Part shown: positions 14,597-19,777 of the stretch, piece by piece
How the letters are laid out: every line of letters starts with the position of its first letter
Numbering within the stretch: the stretch's first letter is position 1
Source of the DNA: SIG459 sp045631645
GTDB taxonomy: Bacteria > Bacillota > Clostridia > Oscillospirales > Oscillospiraceae
DNA: 19,777 nt
Assembly (NCBI GenBank): GCA_045631645.1
Contig: JAZQVC010000025.1
Span: forward strand, 1 to 19,777
Direction of reading: 5' to 3'
Made by a program: the position numbers and the translations under genes
Notes under the pieces: model-generated
Told to the model about the DNA's origin: nothing
The model's database searches: none
Seen by the model: the letters and a program-made list of their open reading frames with translations, nothing else

Positions 14597-16054
14597 ATGA
14601 ATTTCAATGCAGAAGTAATAGTATTTATAATTTATCTGGCCTTTATGCTGGGAATAGGCGTGTATTTCTTTTTCCGCGGTCGCAGCGACGGTGAAAAAGG
14701 CTATTTCCTTGGCGGTCGCCAGATGGGCGCATGGGTTTCAGCTCTTTCCGCAGGCGCATCCGATATGTCCGCATGGGTTTTGATGGGTTTGCCCGCCTCC
14801 ATCTATGCAATGGGAATCGGACAGGCATGGATCGCTATCGGTCTTGCCATCGGTTATGCTCTGAGCTGGTTGTATGAAGCTCCCAGACTTCGCCGCTTTT
14901 CCATTGTTGCCGGTGACTCCATCACCATTCCTCAGTATCTCACCAATCGTTTCCTCAGCAAGAGTAAGGCTCTTCAGATAATCTGCGCGGTCATTTTCCT
15001 TGTGGCCTACACCATTTATGCAGCTTCCTCCATCAAGGCCTGCGGAACTTTGTTTAACACCGTTATCGGCATTGATGCAACCGTAGCTATGTACATAGCA
15101 GCAGTCATTATTATCGCCTATACCTTCCTTGGTGGATTTTCCGCAGTTTGCTGGACCGACTTTTTCCAGGGCCTTTTGATGCTGGCTGCACTGCTTGTGG
15201 CTCCCATCTTTGCCCTCGCTCTTATTCAGGGCGGTCAGGCTGTGGCGGGTGGAGCACAGCTCCCCGAAGGATACTGGAATCTTTTCGGCAATTGGAAGGA
15301 TATTGTTTCCGGTCTCGGCTGGGGTCTTGGCTACTTCGGCATGCCCCATATCATCATCCGCTTTATGTCCCTCAAGTCCGGAAAGGAACTGAAAAAGAGC
15401 GCAAAGATAGGCATAGGCTGGACAACTATTATTATTATCTTCTCTGTGGCCGCAGGCTGCATTGGCCGTGTTTTCCTTGGAGATATAGCTGATAGTTCCG
15501 TAGTATTCATTACTATGGTACGCAAGATATTCCCCGCTATCATAAGCGGCATTCTTCTCTCCGCAATTCTGGCAGCCGCCATGTCCACTGCCGACTCCCA
15601 GCTTCTGGCTTCCGCTTCCGCTTTTGCCAGTGATGTTTATAAGCCCATCATCCGCAACGGTAAGGCAGGGGATAAGGAAATGCTTTGGGCAGGTCGCTTT
15701 GTTGTTCTTGCAATAGCTATTATTGCCGTTCTCATTGCCTCCAACCCCAACAGCGGCACCATAATGGGTCTCGTTGAGAATGCATGGGGCGTATTTGGAG
15801 CAGCCTTCGGACCTGCTATCATGCTCAGCCTTTTCTGGAAGCGCTTTAATTTTGCAGGTGCTGTTGCCGGTATTCTTGTGGGCGCTGTCGTGGATATCTG
15901 CTGGCTGGCCTTCCTTGGCTCCACCGGTATCTATGAAATCATTCCCGGATTCATTGCAAGCCTCATCGCCGCTGTTCTGGTCTCCAAGCTCACCAAGGCT
16001 CCCGGAAAGGAAGTTGAAGAGCTCTTTGACAAGGCAGTTGCTTACGAAGACTGA
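14597..16054 (+). CDS. putP: Sodium/proline symporter PutP (SSS family)
   Basis: A 485-residue polytopic membrane protein of the sodium:solute symporter family with about 13 hydrophobic segments. The sequence GGRQMGAWVSALSAGASDMS (39-58) aligns with E. coli PutP; R41, D56 and S58 match its R40, D55 and S57, which matter for sodium and proline binding. WTDFFQGLLM and the late ILAAAMSTADSQLLASASAF motif (sodium-site Ser/Thr) are also present, so sodium-coupled L-proline uptake is the best call. I chose ATG 14597, preceded by AAGGAG with a six-base gap; a GTG at 14570 follows AGGGAG but only three bases away. It is a single-gene unit with its own promoter region and terminator. No proline dehydrogenase is nearby, so the proline may serve osmoprotection, Stickland use or protein synthesis. 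Confidence 0.93.
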   Translation: MNFNAEVIVFIIYLAFMLGIGVYFFFRGRSDGEKGYFLGGRQMGAWVSALSAGASDMSAWVLMGLPASIYAMGIGQAWIAIGLAIGYALSWLYEAPRLRRFSIVAGDSITIPQYLTNRFLSKSKALQIICAVIFLVAYTIYAASSIKACGTLFNTVIGIDATVAMYIAAVIIIAYTFLGGFSAVCWTDFFQGLLMLAALLVAPIFALALIQGGQAVAGGAQLPEGYWNLFGNWKDIVSGLGWGLGYFGMPHIIIRFMSLKSGKELKKSAKIGIGWTTIIIIFSVAAGCIGRVFLGDIADSSVVFITMVRKIFPAIISGILLSAILAAAMSTADSQLLASASAFASDVYKPIIRNGKAGDKEMLWAGRFVVLAIAIIAVLIASNPNSGTIMGLVENAWGVFGAAFGPAIMLSLFWKRFNFAGAVAGILVGAVVDICWLAFLGSTGIYEIIPGFIASLIAAVLVSKLTKAPGKEVEELFDKAVAYED

Positions 16055-16067
16055 ATAAAAACTTAAT

Positions 16068-16104
16068 AAAAAAAGCCCTGCGGTTTGTCCGCAGGGTCTT
16101 TTTT
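16068..16104. terminator. Bidirectional intrinsic terminator
   Basis: An 8-bp GC-rich stem (16076-16083 with 16089-16096, loop TTTGT) with seven A on the left and a T run on the right. It serves both the symporter and the convergent P-loop gene, whose stop codon overlaps its last bases. Confidence 0.92.
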
Positions 16105-16525
16105 ATATAATCTTTTCGAATATATCTTCAATATTATATTTGGAATCAAGCTTCATATCACACTGGAGCTCATCATACATTCCATGCTTTGCCTCCAGCA
16201 TCTTTTCAAGAGGCAGAGGGAGATTGCCCCTCATTCTTGCCTTGAATCGTTCTTTTATAACATCAATCTCCGCAGTAAGGACTATTTTGAATGTCCCTTC
16301 GGGCAGCAAGGCGAGGTGTTCCTTTTCGGTAATGAGGTAGATTATATTTTCACCTGTAAGCGCCTCGCTTAAAAGCTTTTTGAAGCTCTCCGCAGCAGCG
16401 GAAGGGCTTTTTTCAAGCCTTAAGTAGTCCTTGCCGGAGTAGATTTTTGCGGCGAGTTTTTTATTCAGTTTATCTGCCAGCGTGGATTTACCAACGCAGT
16501 TTTCTCCGATAATTGCAATAAGCAT
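16103..16525 (-). CDS. Small P-loop NTPase/kinase-like protein
   Basis: A 140-residue protein with a clear Walker A loop, G7-ENCVGK13-S-T, straight after the first strand (MLIAIIG). A later acidic strand (ENIIYLITEKEH) is in the place of a Walker B, and ERFKARMRGNLPLP looks like the Arg-rich lid region seen in small nucleotide and metabolite kinases. This fits the adenylate-kinase-like/AAA_17-18 group of cytosolic ATP-dependent kinases of unknown substrate; it is shorter than true adenylate or shikimate kinase. The start has GAGGAC about seven bases upstream. It lies 16 bases downstream of the hydrolase gene and is presumably co-transcribed. I do not assign a specific reaction. Confidence 0.82.
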   Translation of the reverse strand: MLIAIIGENCVGKSTLADKLNKKLAAKIYSGKDYLRLEKSPSAAAESFKKLLSEALTGENIIYLITEKEHLALLPEGTFKIVLTAEIDVIKERFKARMRGNLPLPLEKMLEAKHGMYDELQCDMKLDSKYNIEDIFEKII

Positions 16526-16541
16526 ATTTGCTGTCCTCTTT

Positions 16542-17249
16542 TTACATATGTTCTGTGATAAATCTGTTCCATTCTTTCAAAATGATCCCGATGTCTTCCT
16601 CACTGTAAAAATAATGGAAGGACTCCGGAAGAACAATGGTTTTTGCGCCTGCGGCAAAGCAAATGGAGGTGGGGGATACCATCTCATCACGGGCGGACTG
16701 GACAAGCGTGCATGGAATCTTGAGCTCGTGCATGGTTTTCCTTATTTTCCGGGAAAGGGCAAAAAGCTCAAGAAAGCGGGGAATCCACGGCAGGTATGCA
16801 AAGGGATTTTTGCTAAGCTTAACGCTGCAGGCTTCCCTGCAGACCCGCTGAAAGGGTGAGTCACTTTCCGGTGGAGCAAATGCGGTATGAAGGCTGGAGG
16901 CGAGAGCCTTTATGCCGAAACGGATGCGCAGCGGTATGGCCAAAGCAAATATCCCCGAAACCTTGCCGGGGTGCTTCAGCGCAAGGCGGACGGCAAGGAG
17001 ACTACCCATAGAGTGTCCTACCAAAAGCACTCGTTTGTGGCTTGCGCTAAGCTCCAACAGGGCGCTTTCGCACTGGGTGTCCCATTGGGTCATAGAGCTT
17101 TTTCCAAAATCTTTTGTGCTGCCTCCGTGTCCGATAAGCAGCAGAGACTTTGTGGTGAAGCCTTCCGGCAGGATTTCTCTAAGAAAATCAAAATGCCGTG
17201 GTGTTCCCAAAATTCCGTGTATGAACAAAACTGCTGTTTCATTTTCCAT
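16542..17249 (-). CDS. Alpha/beta hydrolase (carboxylesterase/lipase-like)
   Basis: A 235-residue serine hydrolase. The oxyanion-hole strand FIHGILGTP (9-17) is followed by nucleophile S80 in GHSMGSL, then the acid D188 (SARDEMVS) and base H212 (ESFHYFY), the complete catalytic triad in the usual order and spacing. A helical lid region lies at about 105-170. It resembles the Est30/YvaK carboxylesterase and monoglyceride-lipase-like group; no signal peptide is visible, so it is cytosolic. The start has AGGTGAT about eight bases upstream. It heads the two-gene minus-strand unit and is divergent from the carbonic anhydrase-like gene with only 75 bases between. The natural substrate cannot be told; short-chain esters or acylglycerols are guesses from the family. 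Confidence 0.9.
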   Translation of the reverse strand: MENETAVLFIHGILGTPRHFDFLREILPEGFTTKSLLLIGHGGSTKDFGKSSMTQWDTQCESALLELSASHKRVLLVGHSMGSLLAVRLALKHPGKVSGIFALAIPLRIRFGIKALASSLHTAFAPPESDSPFQRVCREACSVKLSKNPFAYLPWIPRFLELFALSRKIRKTMHELKIPCTLVQSARDEMVSPTSICFAAGAKTIVLPESFHYFYSEEDIGIILKEWNRFITEHM

Positions 17250-17265
17250 AACCGATCACCTAGCC

Positions 17266-17294
17266 TTGAATTGCTATCAACTGTATGCTATCAT
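17266..17294 (+). promoter_or_regulatory. Promoter for the carbonic anhydrase-like/aldolase pair
   Basis: TTGAAT (17266-17271) and TATCAT (17289-17294) with a 17-base spacer; the leader before ATG 17325 would be about 25 bases and holds the AAAGGAG ribosome site. Confidence 0.6.
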
Positions 17295-17324
17295 AAATTC
17301 AATAAAAATCAAAGGAGAAAAGCT

Positions 17325-17825
17325 ATGATAATGGAATATAAGGGCATTATGCCCGAAATAAGCTCCGAGGCCTTTGTTGCCCCCTCTGCCGACATTATCG
17401 GCGATGTTAAGATAGCGGCAGATGTTTCTGTTTGGTTTGGTGCGGTAATCCGCGGTGACGAGGCTCCTATAAGAATAGGGGAGGGCACAAACATTCAAGA
17501 TAACTGCGTTCTCCACTGCGACCACGGCAGCGATATGGTGATTGGCAAAAATGTTACCATTGGTCACGGCTCCATAGTCCATGGTGCCACCATTGGTGAT
17601 AATGTTCTTATCGGTATGGGGGCTATCATACTGGATAAGGCAGTCATTGGAGATAACTGCATAATCGGCGCAGGCGCTGTTGTGAAAGAGCGTGCGGAGG
17701 TTCCCGAGAATTCCATGATGGTTGGAGTTCCCGCAAAGCTTATCCGCACTTTGGATGAGGCAGCCATTGAGGACAGAAAAAAGCAGAGCTACTATGTACC
17801 TCTGAGCAAGGATTATATGGAGTAA
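17325..17825 (+). CDS. Gamma-class carbonic anhydrase-like hexapeptide protein
   Basis: A 166-residue left-handed beta-helix protein of the YrdA/CamH-like family. Many hexapeptide turns are visible from IGDVKI through VIGDNCIIGAGAVV, followed by a C-terminal helix. The three zinc-ligand histidines are in place: H64 (VLHCDHG), H81 and H86 (IGHGSIVHG); R43 and D45 of VIRGDE are also conserved. Such proteins are trimers with the metal at subunit interfaces. Some hydrate CO2, but many bacterial members have no proven activity and lack the acidic loop of Cam, as does this one. I chose ATG 17325 on the strength of AAAGGAG eight bases upstream. The aldolase-like gene starts three bases after the stop. 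Confidence 0.92.
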   Translation: MIMEYKGIMPEISSEAFVAPSADIIGDVKIAADVSVWFGAVIRGDEAPIRIGEGTNIQDNCVLHCDHGSDMVIGKNVTIGHGSIVHGATIGDNVLIGMGAIILDKAVIGDNCIIGAGAVVKERAEVPENSMMVGVPAKLIRTLDEAAIEDRKKQSYYVPLSKDYME

Positions 17826-17828
17826 GCT

Positions 17829-18860
17829 ATGATAAGATTCGATTGTGATTATACTGAGGGCGCTCATCCCAATATAATGGCAGCTCTCAATGCCACCAAT
17901 TTCGAGCAGACCTGCGGCTACAGTGAGGACTATCACTGCGAAAACGCAAGAGCTTACATCAAAAAGGCTATTGGCTGCGAGAGTGCCGATGTGCATTTCC
18001 TCGTTGGCGGAACTCAGACCAATATGACCGTTATTGCCTCCATTCTCCGCCCTTATCAGGGCGTGCTGTGCGCTGAGACAGGACATATCAACTGCCACGA
18101 AACAGGAGCCGTTGAGGCAACAGGACATAAGGTTTTGGCCTTGCCCCATAAAGACGGCAAGATTTGCGCCGCTCAGGTGAGAGACTATGTGGCCGCCCAC
18201 TGGAGGGATGGCGCACACGAGCATATTGTTCAGCCTGCAATGGTCTATATCTCCCAGCCCACGGAGTACGGAACATTGTATAGCTGCGCTGAGCTTGAGG
18301 AGCTCTACTGCGCTTGCCGCGAGCTTGAACTTCCTCTTTTTGTGGACGGCGCAAGACTGGGCTATGCCCTCGCTGCCGATAAAAGCTTCACCCTGCCTTT
18401 CCTTGCCGCCAACTGCGATGTTTTCTACATCGGCGGTACCAAGGTGGGCTGCCTTTTTGGCGAAGCTGTATGCATAACAAACGATGCCCTCAAGAAAGAC
18501 TTCCGCTATATGATAAAGCGTATGGGCGGCATGCTTGCAAAGGGGCGCCTTCTCGGAATACAGTTTGAGGAGATGTTCAGAGACGGACTCTATTTCCGCG
18601 TTGCAGAAAAAGCTGTTGCCAATGCTCTGCGCATTAAGGCTGCTCTCGTGGAAAAGGGTATACCTCTTCTTATGGACTCTGCTACCAATCAGCAGTTTCC
18701 TATTCTCACCAAGGCTCAGCAGGCAGCACTGGGTGAAAAATATGCTCTTGGCTTTTGGGATACCACCGGTGGTGACAGCGATGCCATCCGCATCTGCACC
18801 AGCTGGGCAAGCACCGACGAAAATGTGGCTGCCCTTATTGAAGATATAAAGGCTCTTTAA
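17829..18860 (+). CDS. Threonine aldolase-like PLP enzyme (beta-eliminating lyase family)
   Basis: A 343-residue fold-type I PLP enzyme. The cofactor lysine is K205 in YIGGTKVGCLFGEA; D173 in LFVDGARLGYA would hold the pyridine nitrogen and H86 in ETGHINCHETGA would stack on the ring, the arrangement of low-specificity L-threonine aldolase, which splits threonine into glycine and acetaldehyde. Length fits the family (about 340). The opening IRFDCDYTEGAHPNIMAAL differs from the usual FRSDTVTRPT of E. coli LtaE, so this is a divergent clade common in Clostridia; serine-type or other beta-hydroxy amino acids are possible substrates. TGGAG lies about eight bases before the ATG inside the upstream gene, so the pair is co-transcribed. 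A strong terminator follows. Confidence 0.88.
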   Translation: MIRFDCDYTEGAHPNIMAALNATNFEQTCGYSEDYHCENARAYIKKAIGCESADVHFLVGGTQTNMTVIASILRPYQGVLCAETGHINCHETGAVEATGHKVLALPHKDGKICAAQVRDYVAAHWRDGAHEHIVQPAMVYISQPTEYGTLYSCAELEELYCACRELELPLFVDGARLGYALAADKSFTLPFLAANCDVFYIGGTKVGCLFGEAVCITNDALKKDFRYMIKRMGGMLAKGRLLGIQFEEMFRDGLYFRVAEKAVANALRIKAALVEKGIPLLMDSATNQQFPILTKAQQAALGEKYALGFWDTTGGDSDAIRICTSWASTDENVAALIEDIKAL

Positions 18861-18870
18861 GATTTATACA

Positions 18871-18916
18871 AGAAAAGCCCCGATCTGTTTTTGCAGATCG
18901 GGGCTTGATATTTTTC
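18871..18916. terminator. Bidirectional intrinsic terminator
   Basis: A perfect 13-bp stem (18875-18887 with 18894-18906, loop TTTTTG), followed on the plus strand by TGATATTTTT and on the minus strand by TTCTT. It separates the aldolase-like gene from the convergent membrane protein gene. Confidence 0.9.
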
Positions 18917-18921
18917 TGTGT

Positions 18922-19548
18922 TCAGTTATGTATTTTGGGGAGATTAAGCTTGTAGTATGCGGCAGCAAAGCGGATGAGCATAATAACTGCAATGCCGCAA
19001 ATCATAGCCGCGGTGCTGCCTATGGCGTCTATAAGCAGTGCGCAGAGTAAAGCACCGATGATAGATGCACTGGCATAAATGTGCTTGCGGAAAATATAGG
19101 GAATATTTCCGGCGAAAATATCTCTCAGCACGCCTCCGCCGCAGCCGGTAACGCAGCCCACGAAGACCATAAGAAAGATGTTGTCTGGATAGAGAGCATG
19201 GCAGTTGACAACGGCAACCACGCTGAAGCCTCCCAAACCAACAGCATCCAGAACCTGCAGGAAAATTTCTCCTGCGGTTTTTAGTTTGCCGAGAAGACGA
19301 GAAATTGCAGGAATGCACATGGCGAGAGATACCCCGAGTGCCACAAAGGCATATACGGGATTGACGAACATAGTGGGAGGAATGCATCCGATTATTATAT
19401 CGCGGATAATTCCGCCGCCGCAGCCGGTGGTTATGCCAAGCATACATACGCCGAAAAGGTCCATATTTTTTTCTTTACCCACAATGACACCGGAAATAGC
19501 AAAGGCTATGGTGCCGAGTATTTCAATCACAAAAATAACTGTGTTCAT
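18922..19548 (-). CDS. UPF0126/TRIC-like membrane channel protein
   Basis: A 208-residue integral membrane protein with about seven hydrophobic segments and an internal duplication. Each half contains the motif T-G-C-G-G-G-(I/V)-(I/L)-R-D (TTGCGGGIIRDIIIG, about 41-55, and VTGCGGGVLRDIFAG, about 127-141), the hallmark of the UPF0126 (YicG/YadS) family, structurally related to trimeric intracellular cation channels. The bacterial proteins have been described as cation channels, and a role in glycine transport has been proposed; I cannot choose between these. ATG 19548 is preferred because GGGAG lies six bases upstream; the in-frame upstream start at 19581 would run through the hairpin and adds no conserved sequence. 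It lies 96 bases downstream of ackA on the same strand. Confidence 0.92.
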   Translation of the reverse strand: MNTVIFVIEILGTIAFAISGVIVGKEKNMDLFGVCMLGITTGCGGGIIRDIIIGCIPPTMFVNPVYAFVALGVSLAMCIPAISRLLGKLKTAGEIFLQVLDAVGLGGFSVVAVVNCHALYPDNIFLMVFVGCVTGCGGGVLRDIFAGNIPYIFRKHIYASASIIGALLCALLIDAIGSTAAMICGIAVIMLIRFAAAYYKLNLPKIHN

Positions 19549-19569
19549 AAAGTTCTCCCGGACATTAAG

Positions 19570-19596
19570 TCGGGCCGCCAAGAATTGGCGGCCCGA
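19570..19596 (-). terminator. Strong hairpin between ackA and the membrane protein gene
   Basis: A perfect 12-bp GC-rich stem (19570-19581 with 19585-19596) with a three-base loop. It is in the position of an ackA terminator, but the minus-strand bases after it (CTTAATGTCC) lack a T tract, so it may be a processing or leader structure instead. No separate promoter for the membrane protein gene was found between the hairpin and its start. Confidence 0.5.
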
Positions 19597-19644
19597 TTTG
19601 ATGCTTAATTAGTTCCGCTCTTTATGCGGGGTGAAAAGGGAAGC

Positions 19645-19777
19645 TTACTTGGTAACAAGCTCCTTGGTGTCGCGTGCGATCATGAGCTCTTCGTTGGTGG
19701 CAATGACGAATACCTTTACGGGGCTGTCATCGGTGGAGATGAGGTGCTCATCTTCGCGGATAGCATTGCGCTCTGCG
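19645..19777 (-). CDS. ackA: Acetate kinase, C-terminal end only
   Basis: The last 43 residues plus stop of a gene running off the right edge. The stretch ISTDDSPVKVFVIATNEELM followed by IARDTKELV is the characteristic C-terminus of acetate kinase (family usually about 400 residues). That enzyme makes ATP and acetate from acetyl phosphate at the end of fermentation. The catalytic residues are outside the window. It is followed by a strong hairpin. Whether pta lies upstream cannot be seen. Confidence 0.88.
   Translation of the reverse strand, partial: AERNAIREDEHLISTDDSPVKVFVIATNEELMIARDTKELVTK

Noticed and set aside
17323..17780. Repeated short IGD/VIG-type motifs suggesting a tandem DNA repeat
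   Set aside because: These are the hexapeptide turns of a left-handed beta-helix protein; the codons differ from turn to turn and there is no nucleotide repeat.
17277..18224. A 315-codon open frame on the minus strand across the carbonic anhydrase-like and aldolase-like genes
   Set aside because: Antisense shadow with Cys/His/Asn-rich sequence and no recognisable family; it also crosses the promoter at 17266-17294.
18941..19447. Two similar GCGGG-RD coding segments in the membrane protein gene, as a possible DNA duplication
   Set aside because: This is the ancient internal duplication of the UPF0126 family, visible at the protein level only.

Overview
The window looks like chromosomal DNA of a low-to-mid-GC Gram-positive bacterium, most likely a member of the Clostridia. 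The evidence is purine-rich Shine-Dalgarno sites (AGGAGG or AAGGAG) before nearly every gene, short intergenic gaps, and compact hairpin terminators with T tracts. Typical Firmicute families are also present: DacF-type carboxypeptidase, YqeG phosphatase, GerMN lipoprotein and LUD protein. No phage, transposase, CRISPR, rRNA or tRNA was recognised. I cannot name the species.

Layout, left to right. (1) Bases 1-860 hold the 3' part of a transglutaminase-like protein gene, ending at a shared terminator. (2) On the minus strand, 904-2475, a LUD-domain gene with an apparent one-base frameshift is followed by a GtrB-type membrane glycosyltransferase. (3) A divergent plus-strand gene (2634-3023) encodes a PNPOx-like flavoprotein and converges on a D-Ala-D-Ala carboxypeptidase (3092-4645, minus). 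(4) A tight plus-strand run, 4781-9736, encodes a ComEA-like helix-hairpin-helix protein, an OmpR-type response regulator, a sensor kinase, a GerMN lipoprotein, a YqeG phosphatase and an M24B aminopeptidase. (5) A glycoside-use operon, 9817-14388, encodes a galactokinase-family kinase, a GH1 beta-glycosidase, a GH13 alpha-glucosidase and a TetR-family regulator. (6) A 208-base regulatory region carries two good promoter matches flanking a perfect 32-bp palindrome, followed by a PutP-type sodium/proline symporter (14597-16054). (7) A minus-strand pair encodes a small P-loop NTPase and an alpha/beta hydrolase (16103-17249). Divergent from it lies a gamma-carbonic anhydrase-like gene plus a threonine-aldolase-like gene (17325-18860). 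(8) A minus-strand UPF0126/TRIC-like membrane protein gene lies downstream of the 3' end of acetate kinase, which runs off the right edge.

Most genes are core metabolism and envelope genes of familiar families, and I see no clear new defence or mobile system. The parts most worth a second look are the palindrome between tandem promoters, the response regulator / kinase / GerMN lipoprotein set (same order as actinobacterial MtrA-MtrB-LpqB), the frameshifted LUD gene, and the transporter-less glycosidase operon with its non-canonical galactokinase. No gene-free stretch exceeds 300 bases; the longest is 14389-14596.
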